Below, one piece after another: positions 1 to 5,769 of a DNA stretch of 5,834 bases. This DNA is from Gemmatimonadota bacterium. GTDB taxonomy: Bacteria; Gemmatimonadota; Gemmatimonadetes; Longimicrobiales; RSA9. The stretch is from positions 1 to 5,834 of the forward strand of contig JADGGV010000276.1 in NCBI GenBank assembly GCA_019689775.1, given 5' to 3'. Positions within the stretch are counted from its first letter, which is position 1; each line of letters starts with the position of its first letter. The position numbers and the translations under genes are program-made. The notes beneath the pieces were generated by a model. That model saw only the letters and a program-made list of their open reading frames with translations. It ran no database searches and was not told the DNA's origin.

Positions 1-119
1 GGAGGGCGGAGCAGGCGAGCCGGCGAGAGGGCGGTGAGGAAGCCAGCGGGGGCCTCTTGCTCTTGCTCTTGCTCTTGCTCTTGCCACGGCCCCTCCACCC
101 TGACCGCTCGAACTTCCAC
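1..119 (-). CDS. Possible 5' end of an unrecognised gene with a Gln-Glu repeat (partial)
   Basis: This is a weak call. Reading minus from a GTG at 119-117 there is an open frame of 39 codons that runs off the window. It reads VEVRAVRVEGPW, then five Gln-Glu pairs encoded by the CAAGAG tandem repeat, then APAGFLTALSPARLLRP. The codons after the repeat end almost all in G or C and give a plausible mixed sequence. The other two minus frames give Lys-Ser or Ala-Arg repeats followed by a less protein-like sequence. It lies 94 nt after the mlaD stop on the same strand, so it could be the next gene of that transcript. There is no convincing Shine-Dalgarno, and a second in-frame GTG exists at 98-96. 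In DNA this GC-rich, 39 open codons prove little. I do not recognise the family. Confidence 0.25.
   Translation of the reverse strand, partial: MEVRAVRVEGPWQEQEQEQEQEAPAGFLTALSPARLLRP
54..84. repeat. Hexanucleotide tandem repeat, five copies of TCTTGC
   Basis: Five perfect copies of TCTTGC occupy 55-84, and the preceding C extends the 6-nt periodicity to 54. The minus strand reads (CAAGAG)5. Because the unit is 6 nt, gain or loss of copies would add or remove a dipeptide (Gln-Glu in the best minus frame) without shifting frame. The array is flanked by GGGGCC (49-54) and GGCCCC (88-93), which are inverted repeats of each other. It is the most obviously low-complexity stretch outside the damaged right end. 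Confidence 0.9.
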
Positions 120-213
120 TGCCGCTCGACGACGGGTCGGTCCGAGCGTTGAGCCTCGGGTAGCAGCACCAGGCCCACGAGGTGGACGTGTTCCAGGCGA
201 CGCTCTGCGCCGC
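120..213. other. Short intergenic stretch downstream of mlaD with a weak stem-loop
   Basis: This stretch lies between the mlaD stop and the possible partial gene. The only structure I see is a short inverted repeat, CCGAG (142-146) with CTCGG (155-159), giving a 5-bp stem over an 8-nt loop. No T-rich tract follows on either strand, so it is at most a poor terminator candidate. No promoter-like boxes stand out. Confidence 0.3.
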
Positions 214-1224
214 CTAGAAGACGTCCACGTTCACTTCCGGCCGGAAGCGCCGGGGGTTCTGGCGGATCTCGCGCACGAGCGTCTGGAGATCGACGACGGC
301 CTTCAGGAACTGGTCGTAGAGCGCGGGGTCGGTGAGGAGGCGGCGGAGCGTGCCGTCCTGGTTGGCGGCCTGGCCGACGAGCGTGGAGAGGCCGGCGACG
401 GCGGTGTCCGCGCGGCCGACGACGCCGAGGAGTCCGGCGTAGAGGCTGTCGTCGTGGATGAGGCGGCCGAGCGTGCCCTGGCCGGCGGTGACGACGGCGG
501 CGAGGCTGTCGACGCGGCTGACGGCCTGGAGGAGTCGGTGGTATAGGGCCGGGTCGTGCGCGAGGCGGCCGAAGGTGCCGTCGGGGTCGTTGAGCTCGAC
601 GAGGGTGCGGCGGAGCTCGATGGTCGCGGCGGAGGCCTGGACGTAGAGCGTCTCGTCGTTGACGGCGCGGCCGAGCGTGCCCTGACCGCGCAGGATGCGG
701 TTCGTGATCGTCCGGATGTTGCCGACGACGATCATGGCGGTGTCGATGGCCTGGTTCGCGTTGACGAGCAGCTCATCGATCCCCGGGCTGGGGACGAAGG
801 GGATCGTGTCGCCGGGCTGGAGCGGCGGCGCCGAGGGGGAGCCGGGCGAGATGTCGATGTAGCGGTCGCCGAGGAGGCCCTCGCTCAGGAGCGTGGCGGT
901 GGAGTTGGCGCGGATCTGCTCGGCGGCCTCGCGCGCGATGGCGAGGCGGAGGCGGATGTTGGCGCCGCCGCGCTTCTGGCCGACGGGGATGAAGTCGATG
1001 GCGTCGACCTGTCCGACGCGCTGGCCGGCGAGGGTGACCTGTGCGCCGCGCGGCAGGCCGACGGCGGCGGGGAGCAGCGTGATGAGCTCGTAGCGTTTGG
1101 CGAAGAGGTTGAGGAGCTTGCCGATGTTGAAGATGGCCAGGACGAGAATGGCGAGGGCGAGGAGGATGACGACGCCCACGCGAACCTCGCTCCAGCCCAG
1201 CCCGCCCCGTCGGATCCGCGCCAT
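214..1224 (-). CDS. mlaD: MlaD-like MCE family phospholipid-binding protein
   Basis: This is a 336-residue substrate-binding component of an Mla-type ABC transporter. It is anchored in the inner membrane and projects an MCE domain into the periplasm, where it passes phospholipids between the permease and outer-membrane partners (family knowledge). A basic N-terminus (MARIRRG) precedes one membrane helix at about residues 16-38. The MCE domain spans about 42-146, with the typical GLPRGAQVTLAGQRVGQV segment (56-73) and a GLLGDRYIDISPGS segment (116-129). The tail is helical and carries four repeats marked GTLGR/GTFGR/GTLGR/GTLRR at 182, 216, 250 and 291, each followed by D and an LY pair. That makes it much longer than E. 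coli MlaD (about 180 residues). The ATG at 1224 lies 3 nt after the mlaF stop, so translation is probably coupled; no clear Shine-Dalgarno is seen. No lipobox was found, so a membrane helix anchor is preferred. Family assignment is secure; the transported lipid and its direction are inferred. Confidence 0.93.
   Translation of the reverse strand: MARIRRGGLGWSEVRVGVVILLALAILVLAIFNIGKLLNLFAKRYELITLLPAAVGLPRGAQVTLAGQRVGQVDAIDFIPVGQKRGGANIRLRLAIAREAAEQIRANSTATLLSEGLLGDRYIDISPGSPSAPPLQPGDTIPFVPSPGIDELLVNANQAIDTAMIVVGNIRTITNRILRGQGTLGRAVNDETLYVQASAATIELRRTLVELNDPDGTFGRLAHDPALYHRLLQAVSRVDSLAAVVTAGQGTLGRLIHDDSLYAGLLGVVGRADTAVAGLSTLVGQAANQDGTLRRLLTDPALYDQFLKAVVDLQTLVREIRQNPRRFRPEVNVDVF
250..687 (-). 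repeat. Fourfold protein repeat in the MlaD C-terminal tail
   Basis: Four degenerate repeats encode residues of about 180-213, 214-247, 248-288 and 289-325 of the MlaD-like protein. Each opens with a G/D-G-T-hydrophobic-G/R-R motif, then an Asp about 8 residues on, then Leu-Tyr, then an amphipathic helical segment. Spacing between the GT motifs is 34, 34 and 41 residues. The DNA of the copies is only loosely similar, so this is an old protein-level repeat, not a recent tandem duplication. Similar GT-L-G...D..LY tails occur in other long MCE proteins. A role in oligomer contacts or in reaching across the periplasm is inference. Confidence 0.8.
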
Positions 1225-1227
1225 GGG

Positions 1228-2058
1228 TCAGCTCGCGTTGAGGAAGGCGCGGACGTAGGGGTCGTTCGAGGCGACCATCTCCTCGGGCGTGCCGCGGAAG
1301 ACGATGTGACCCTCGCGGAGGAGGTTGACGCGCGAGGCGACGCGGAAGCCGGCGCGCAGGTCGTGCGTGACGAGGACCGACGTCACGCCTTTCTCCCGTT
1401 GCAGCTTCTTGATGAGGTCGGTGATGGTCTGCACGGCGAGCGGATCGAGGCCGGCGGTCGGCTCGTCGTAGAGGATGACCTCGGGATCCGTGGCGATGGC
1501 GCGGGCGACGCCGACGCGCTTGCGCATGCCGCCGGAGAGCTCGGCGGGGAGCTTCGCCATGTCGCGCTCGGGATCGAGGTCGACGAACTCGAGCTTCTCG
1601 CGGACGACGCGGGCGATCTCCCTCTCGGAGAGGTCGGTGTTCTCGCGCAGCGGGTAGGCGACGTTGTCGAAGACGGTGAGCGAGTCGAAGAGCGCGGCGT
1701 TCTGGAAGACCATGCCGATCTTGCGGCGGAACTCGAGCACCTCCTCGAAGGAGAGGTGGGTGATCTCGTGGCCGAAGATCGACACCGTGCCGGCATCGGG
1801 CGCGAGCAGCCGCAGGATCAGCTTCAGGATCGTGGACTTCCCCTGCCCGGACTCGCCGAGGACGAGGAGCGTCTCGCCCTCGTAGACGGCCATGCTCAGG
1901 TCGACGAGGACGGGCTGGTCGAAGGCGAGGTAGACGTGCTGGAGCTCGATGAGCGGGCGGGGCGTGGCGCCCGGGGGCCCGCCGTTGCGCCGCTCGGCGG
2001 CCTGCGCGTGGCCGAGCTCGGTGCGGATGCCCTCGAGGTACTGGCCGGTGTCCTTCAC
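1228..2058 (-). CDS. mlaF: MlaF-like ABC transporter ATP-binding protein
   Basis: This is the cytoplasmic ATPase that drives the Mla phospholipid transporter together with the MlaE permease. From the chosen GTG it has 276 residues. It shows every ABC landmark: Walker A GESGQGKST (68-76), Q-loop in MVFQNAALFDSLTV (Gln119), signature LSGGMRKR (174-181), Walker B VILYDEP (194-200), D-loop AGLDP (202-206) and the switch His232 in THD. The ALFDSLTVFDNVAYPL stretch is characteristic of the MlaF/Ttg2A branch. The GTG at 2058-2056 overlaps the mlaE stop in the sequence ATGTGA, a 4-nt overlap that indicates translational coupling. There is no in-frame ATG until residue 57, which would remove the first strand of the nucleotide-binding fold. 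With this start there is an N-terminal extension of about 30 residues before the conserved LIELQHV beginning, longer than in E. coli MlaF. An open frame extends further upstream, but it is arginine-rich antisense to mlaE. Confidence 0.94.
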   Translation of the reverse strand: MKDTGQYLEGIRTELGHAQAAERRNGGPPGATPRPLIELQHVYLAFDQPVLVDLSMAVYEGETLLVLGESGQGKSTILKLILRLLAPDAGTVSIFGHEITHLSFEEVLEFRRKIGMVFQNAALFDSLTVFDNVAYPLRENTDLSEREIARVVREKLEFVDLDPERDMAKLPAELSGGMRKRVGVARAIATDPEVILYDEPTAGLDPLAVQTITDLIKKLQREKGVTSVLVTHDLRAGFRVASRVNLLREGHIVFRGTPEEMVASNDPYVRAFLNAS

Positions 2059-2879
2059 ATCGCCGCCTGGGGTCCGAAAAGCACCATCAGGAGCTGCGCG
2101 AGGAAGTAGTCGAGCGCGAAGATGAGGACCGAGGCCACGACGACGGTGCGTGTGGTCGCGGCGCCGACCGACTCGGCGCCGCCGGCGGCGGCGAGGCCGT
2201 AGTAGGAGCCCGTGATGGCGATGACGCCGCCGAAGGCGATCGGTTTGACGATCCCGGGGACGAAGTCCTTCGGGAAGTAGCCGAAGAGGAAGCCGCCGTA
2301 GGCGAAGGTCGACCACATGGAGCGGAGGAACTGGTCCGCCGGCATCCCGGAGCTGGTGGCGATCATGAGGCCGCCGACGATGCCGATCACGTCCATGATG
2401 ATGGTGGCGGCGGGGACCATAATCAGGCAGGCGAGCAGGCGCGGCGTCACCAACTTGCGGATGGGGTCGGTGCCGAACGTCTGGAGCGCGTCGATCTGCT
2501 CGGTGATGCGCATCGACCCGATCTCGGCGGCGATGCCGGAGCCGGCGCGGCCGGCGATGCCGAGCCCGGTGAGCACGGGCCCGATCTCCTGGACCATGGA
2601 GTCGCCGACGAGGCTGCCCAGGAAGGAGGTGGCGCCGTAGGCGGACAGCTCGATCGAGCTCTGGAGCGCGAGCACCGCGCCGCTGAACACGCCCGTGATG
2701 AGGACGATCGGGATCGAGCCGGCGCCGAGGCGGTCCATCTGGACCAGCAGGTCGCGCCAGTAGAAGGGGCGCGAGAAACTGAAGCGGAGCGCACGCCAGG
2801 CGAGCGCGAAGTACTCGTACACGCCGAGGGCGGCCTCCCGCATCCGCTCGTCAACCCTCGCCACGATGCCGTCGGCCAT
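2055..2879 (-). CDS. mlaE: MlaE-like phospholipid ABC transporter permease
   Basis: This is the inner-membrane permease of the Mla/MCE transporter, 274 residues from the chosen ATG and close to the family's usual 260. An amphipathic N-terminal segment (about 21-50, YEYFALAWRALRFSFSRPFY) leads into hydrophobic segments near 55-76, 85-110, 147-175, 190-230 and 245-268. The conserved MlaE core EIGPVLTGLGIAGRAGSGIA lies at 98-117, followed by AEIGSM and the EQIDAL motif (127-132), the coupling region expected to contact the ATPase. It is the first gene of the minus-strand mlaE-mlaF-mlaD operon and overlaps mlaF by 4 nt. Start choice is uncertain: AGGAG at 2881-2885 is only 1 nt from the ATG at 2879, while an alternative ATG at 2843 (262 residues) has GAGGG about 10 nt upstream. 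The open frame continues to 3209 but overlaps the divergent kinase gene and is not MlaE-like there. Confidence 0.94.
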   Translation of the reverse strand: MADGIVARVDERMREAALGVYEYFALAWRALRFSFSRPFYWRDLLVQMDRLGAGSIPIVLITGVFSGAVLALQSSIELSAYGATSFLGSLVGDSMVQEIGPVLTGLGIAGRAGSGIAAEIGSMRITEQIDALQTFGTDPIRKLVTPRLLACLIMVPAATIIMDVIGIVGGLMIATSSGMPADQFLRSMWSTFAYGGFLFGYFPKDFVPGIVKPIAFGGVIAITGSYYGLAAAGGAESVGAATTRTVVVASVLIFALDYFLAQLLMVLFGPQAAM

Positions 2880-2998
2880 GCTCCTAAATGTTCTGGCGGC
2901 TTGCGCTTTACAATCCCTCGGCCGCCCCGTAGGTTGCGCGCGGCCCAGGCTTCGGCTGGCGTTTTCCACACAAGTTCCGTGCCGCCCCGGTTCGACCG
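2880..2998. promoter_or_regulatory. Divergent intergenic region between the mla operon and the heptose kinase gene
   Basis: These 119 bp separate two divergent transcription units and must hold promoters for both, unless the start of the kinase message lies within mlaE. The stretch is visibly richer in A/T than the genes. A plus-strand candidate promoter is TTTACA (2907-2912), a 17-nt spacer, then TAGGTT (2930-2935), which would give a leader of about 55-60 nt; the -10 box is poor. On the minus strand I cannot pick a matching pair. AGGAG for mlaE lies at 2881-2885. No clear operator palindrome is seen. The promoter role follows from position; the boxes are tentative. Confidence 0.45.
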
Positions 2999-3982
2999 AT
3001 GATGCAGCTCCGCCGCGAACGCATAACCGCCCTGCTGGAGCGCGCGCGCTCCGTGCGCGCGCTGGTCGTCGGGGACCTGATGCTCGACGTCTACCTGCGG
3101 GGGACGGTCTCGCGGGTGTCGCCGGAGGCGCCCGTGCCGGTCGTGCGCGTGCTGGAGGAGACGGTCGCGCTGGGGGGCGGCGCGAACGTGGCCGTGAACA
3201 TCGCCGCACTCGGCGCGCGCTGCACGGTGGTGGGGTGTGCGGGGCGCGACGCGGCGGGCGAGGCGCTGCTGCGGGAGCTGGACGCGCTCGGCATCGAGCG
3301 GGAGGGCGTGCTCGTCGACGGCAGCCGGCCGACGACGGTCAAGACGCGCGTGATGGCGCGGCAGCACCAGGTGGCGCGCTACGACCGCGAGGTCGACGAC
3401 GACGTCGACGGCGCGTGCGCCCTGGCGCTGGTCGCGGCGATCGAGCGGCTCGCGCCGTCGGTGGACGTCATCGTGCTCGAGGACTACAACAAGGGCGTGC
3501 TGGTGCCCGCAGTCATCGAGGCGGCGATGGATGCGGGGCGCCTGCTGGGCAAGCCGGTGGTCGTGGACCCGAAGGAGCGGCACTTCTTCGACTACCGTGG
3601 CGCCACGGTGTTCAAGCCGAACCTGGTGGAGCTGGCGGGGGCGCTGCGGGCGCCGATCCTGGCGGACGACCGGGAGTGGATGGAGCGCACGCGGCGCCAC
3701 GTCGATTGTAGCCACCTTCTCGTGACGCTGGGCGAGGAGGGGATGGCGCTGATGACGGAGGAGGGCGAGTTCGTGCGGGTGCCGACCGTCGCGCGCTCGG
3801 TCTACGACGTCTCCGGCGCGGGCGACACGGTGACGGCCACGGTCGCGGTGATGCTGGCGGCGGGCGCGTCGCCGGTGGAAGCGGCGGTCGTGGCGAACTA
3901 CGCGGCGGGGATCGAGGTGGGGAAGGCGGGCGTAGCGGCGGTCAGCGCCGCGGAGCTGGTCGAGAGCATCGGCGGCGCGTAG
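2999..3982 (+). CDS. hldA: D-glycero-beta-D-manno-heptose-7-phosphate kinase (PfkB family, RfaE domain I)
   Basis: This cytoplasmic sugar kinase of 327 residues phosphorylates D-glycero-beta-D-manno-heptose 7-phosphate at C1 with ATP, a step towards ADP-L-glycero-beta-D-manno-heptose for LPS inner core. Visible family marks are GDLMLDVY (25-32), SPEAPVPV (41-48, typical of RfaE/HldE), GGGANVAVN (59-67), EDYNKG (161-166), DPK (190-192), KPN (206-208), the PfkB signature DVSGAGDTV (270-278) with Asp276 as expected catalytic base, and GKAG (308-311). The length fits the kinase alone: the C-terminal adenylyltransferase domain of bifunctional E. coli HldE is absent, so a separate HldC-type enzyme must be encoded elsewhere. 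The start is one of two tandem ATGs (2999, 3002). No Shine-Dalgarno precedes them, and the frame has a stop at 2930-2932 with no other start between. A different PfkB sugar kinase is possible but the SPEAPVPV and EDYNKG motifs argue for RfaE. Confidence 0.9.
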   Translation: MMQLRRERITALLERARSVRALVVGDLMLDVYLRGTVSRVSPEAPVPVVRVLEETVALGGGANVAVNIAALGARCTVVGCAGRDAAGEALLRELDALGIEREGVLVDGSRPTTVKTRVMARQHQVARYDREVDDDVDGACALALVAAIERLAPSVDVIVLEDYNKGVLVPAVIEAAMDAGRLLGKPVVVDPKERHFFDYRGATVFKPNLVELAGALRAPILADDREWMERTRRHVDCSHLLVTLGEEGMALMTEEGEFVRVPTVARSVYDVSGAGDTVTATVAVMLAAGASPVEAAVVANYAAGIEVGKAGVAAVSAAELVESIGGA

Positions 3983-4011
3983 GCGCCGTGAGCGGGCGCG
4001 GCGGCTGGGAG

Positions 4012-4033
4012 CGCTGCCGCGGCCGGGGCAGCG
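4012..4033 (+). other. Stem-loop between the heptose kinase gene and ridA
   Basis: CGCTGCC (4012-4018) pairs with GGCAGCG (4027-4033), giving a perfect 7-bp stem over an 8-nt GC-rich loop. It lies 29 nt after the kinase stop and 23 nt before the ridA start. Only a short CCTTTC stretch follows, so termination would be weak or partial. It may attenuate read-through or mark an mRNA processing point; either is inference. Confidence 0.4.
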
Positions 4034-4043
4034 GATCCTTTCG

Positions 4044-4052
4044 GGAGGAGGG
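4044..4052 (+). promoter_or_regulatory. Strong Shine-Dalgarno of ridA
   Basis: GGAGGAGGG ends 4 nt before the ATG at 4057. It is the best ribosome-binding site in the window. It decides the ridA start against the longer in-frame ATG-like beginning at 3988, whose extra residues (MSGRGGWERCRGRG...) do not match the family. Confidence 0.8.
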
Positions 4053-4056
4053 TTGG

Positions 4057-4446
4057 ATGGCGGAGCTGAGGCGGGTCGAGACGGAGCGGGCGCCGGCGGC
4101 GATCGGGCCGTACAGCCAGGCGATCGTCGGCGGGGATCTCGTCTTCACGGCGGGGCAGATCGCGCTCGACCCCACGACGATGCAGGTGGTCGAGGGCGAC
4201 GTCGCCGCGCAGACGGCGCGCGTGATGGAGAACCTGAAGGCGGTGCTGGAGTCGGCGGGCGCGTCGCTGTCGAGCGTCGTGAAGACGACGGTCTTCCTCG
4301 CCGACATGAACGACTTCGCGGCGATGAACGAGGTGTACGGGCGCTACTTCGGCGACCACCGTCCGGCGCGGTCGACGGTGCAGGCGGCGCGGCTGCCGCG
4401 GGACGTGAAGGTGGAGATCGAGGCGGTCGCCGTCCGCGGCGCGTAG
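4057..4446 (+). CDS. ridA: RidA family 2-iminobutanoate/2-iminopropanoate deaminase
   Basis: This is a cytoplasmic 129-residue enzyme of the RidA/YjgF/UK114 family. Such proteins hydrolyse reactive enamine/imine intermediates made by pyridoxal-phosphate enzymes such as threonine dehydratase, sparing other PLP enzymes from damage. The family pattern runs the full length: IGPYSQAI (16-23), LVFTAGQIALDP (28-39), MENLKAVLESAGAS (57-70), VVKTTVFLADMNDFAAMNEVY (74-94), RPARSTVQAARLP (102-114) and KVEIEAVAV (118-126). Arg105, which binds the substrate carboxylate, and Glu120, which positions the catalytic water, are both present at the same numbers as in E. coli RidA. Length fits the family (about 128). 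It follows the heptose kinase by 74 nt on the same strand, with its own strong ribosome-binding site and a hairpin in the gap, so co-transcription is possible but not required. No functional link to heptose synthesis is evident. Confidence 0.95.
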   Translation: MAELRRVETERAPAAIGPYSQAIVGGDLVFTAGQIALDPTTMQVVEGDVAAQTARVMENLKAVLESAGASLSSVVKTTVFLADMNDFAAMNEVYGRYFGDHRPARSTVQAARLPRDVKVEIEAVAVRGA

Positions 4447-4466
4447 CGGCACACCCCCCACCTGGC

Positions 4467-4500
4467 CGGCCGGCGCCGCGCCCGAGGCGGGCGCCGGCCG
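4467..4500. terminator. GC-rich hairpin between convergent genes, likely bidirectional terminator
   Basis: CGGCCGGCGCC (4467-4477) is the exact reverse complement of GGCGCCGGCCG (4490-4500), an 11-bp stem. Past a single bulged G (4478) a further 4 bp (4479-4482 with 4486-4489) close on a 3-nt loop. It sits in the 63-nt gap between the ridA stop and the stop of the convergent DegV-type gene, the expected place for a shared terminator. No T tract follows on either strand, so it is not a textbook intrinsic terminator; T-poor hairpins are common at gene ends in GC-rich genomes. Confidence 0.6.
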
Positions 4501-4509
4501 TGCGCGCGG

Positions 4510-5769
4510 CTAATCCTCCAGCAGATACGCCACACCCCAGGCGCCCGGCCCGACGTGCGTGGCGAGCACAGGGCCGGCGGGCGCGACGATGATGTCGCGG
4601 TCGCCGTAGCGGCGGCGCAGCTCGGCGGCGACCCGCTCGGCGACGTCGTCTGCGGCGACGTGGACGACGCCGAAGCGGAGCGCGCGGGCGGTCGTCGGTA
4701 CGCGCCGCTCGAGGATCTCGAGGAGGCGGGGGAAGACGTTGTCGCGGCCGCGGACGCGGGCGACGGGCTCGACCTTCCCGTCGGCGTCGAGCTCGAGGAT
4801 CGGCTTGATGTCGAGCAAATTGGCGAGGAGCACGCGACCGCGGCCGACGCGACCGGAGGCGAGGAGGTGGTCGAAGACGTCGACGGTGAAGAAGAGGCCG
4901 GACCGGGCGCGGACGCGGGCGAGTTCGGCGGCGATGGCCGGGGGCTCGGCGCCGCGCTCGGCCAGCTCGGCGGCCTTGAGCGTGAGGAATCCCTGGAGGA
5001 GCGTCGCCGCGCGGGAGTCGACGAGGTTGACGGGCGCGGCGTCGAAGCGCTGCGCGGCGGCCCGCGCGGAGTGGAACGTGCCGGAGAGCGCGGAGGCCAC
5101 GATCACGCCGACGATGCGCTCGCCCTCGACGGCGGCGCGGGTGTAGGCCTCGACGAACGCCGCCGGGGGTGGCTGCGAGGTGGAGCCGCGTGCGCCGGCG
5201 ACGAGGCGGCGGGCGAAGTCTCCGGCGCTCACGTCGATGCCGTCCCGGTACGCCTCGCCGTCGATGATGAGCGTGAGCGGGACGACGGTGATGCCGTGGG
5301 CGGCGATGACCTCGGCGGGGAGGTCGCAGGCGCTGTCGGTGAGGATCGCGACGGGGCGGCGGGCGAGGTCGACGTGGGCGGCGGCGGAGCGCTCGAGGGC
5401 CCGGTGCTGGCAGGTCATGTCCTCCGCCTTGTGCGCGACGAGGCGGCCCTGCCGGCGGAGCCAGGCGAAGACCGCCTCCGGATCGTCGGTGTGGATGTGG
5501 ACCTTGAGGAGATCGCCGGTGCGGATGACGAGGAGCGAGTCGCCGTGGTTGCGGAGCCGCTCCTGCACGGCGGCCTGCTCCGGGAGCGCATCGCCGCGGA
5601 CGAGCGCCTCGGTGCAAAAGCGGTAGCGCTCGGTCTGCGCGGAGGGGGCGACGCGGGCGGCCGCCGGCTCTACCGGGTCCGTCGCCGCTGCACCGGCGAG
5701 CGCGACGAACGGGTCGCCGTTCACGTGCTCGACGACGCCCTCGAGGAGGTGCACGAAGCCCCGGGCGCC
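4510..5769 (-). CDS. DegV-domain protein fused to a FakA/DAK2-type middle domain (5' partial)
   Basis: This is a probable single-chain fatty acid kinase, lacking its N-terminus. Numbered from a GTG at 5754 it has 414 residues. Residues about 1-120 match the domain that follows the DhaL kinase domain in FakA/YloV: YRFCTEALVRG (44-54), GDSLLV (71-76), KVHIHTDDP (84-92). Residues about 134-414 are a complete DegV (FakB) fold: TDSACDLP (139-146), STSQP (191-195), SALSGT (221-226), VDS (245-247), GRVGR (301-305), KPIL (317-320) and THVGPGAWG (399-407). DegV proteins bind a fatty acid, and FakA phosphorylates the bound acyl chain. The GTG is not the true start: in-frame codons upstream read GARGF and join to VHLLEG, the usual end of a DhaL domain. 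About 200 residues of DhaL are expected beyond, but the frame runs into G/C homopolymers at 5770. It is convergent with ridA. Family assignment is secure; kinase activity is inferred and depends on the missing domain. Confidence 0.88.
   Translation of the reverse strand, partial: GARGFVHLLEGVVEHVNGDPFVALAGAAATDPVEPAAARVAPSAQTERYRFCTEALVRGDALPEQAAVQERLRNHGDSLLVIRTGDLLKVHIHTDDPEAVFAWLRRQGRLVAHKAEDMTCQHRALERSAAAHVDLARRPVAILTDSACDLPAEVIAAHGITVVPLTLIIDGEAYRDGIDVSAGDFARRLVAGARGSTSQPPPAAFVEAYTRAAVEGERIVGVIVASALSGTFHSARAAAQRFDAAPVNLVDSRAATLLQGFLTLKAAELAERGAEPPAIAAELARVRARSGLFFTVDVFDHLLASGRVGRGRVLLANLLDIKPILELDADGKVEPVARVRGRDNVFPRLLEILERRVPTTARALRFGVVHVAADDVAERVAAELRRRYGDRDIIVAPAGPVLATHVGPGAWGVAYLLED

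Noticed and set aside
34..546. A plus-strand frame with a Ser-Cys repeat (SCSCSCSC)
   Set aside because: Most of it is antisense to mlaD. The Ser-Cys run is just the hexanucleotide repeat read in that frame.
556..2109. A 517-codon plus-strand open frame
   Set aside because: It is antisense to mlaD and mlaF, crosses both genes, and has the Asp/Glu/Gly/Arg-rich composition of a GC-rich shadow frame. The minus-strand products carry complete family motifs.
2880..3209. A longer N-terminus for mlaE reaching into the kinase gene
   Set aside because: The extra 110 residues are Arg/Pro/Ala-rich and antisense to the kinase start. The ATG at 2879 or 2843 gives the normal family length.
2447..3715. A 422-codon minus-strand open frame
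   Set aside because: It is antisense to the heptose kinase and out of frame with mlaE, with His/Arg-rich low-complexity content.
3988..4056. A 23-residue N-terminal extension of ridA
   Set aside because: It includes the hairpin and the Shine-Dalgarno as coding sequence and does not match the family; the ATG at 4057 gives 129 residues.
4145..5617. A 490-codon minus-strand open frame
   Set aside because: It is extremely Arg/Pro-rich, overlaps the DegV-type gene in another frame and runs antisense into ridA; it is a shadow frame.
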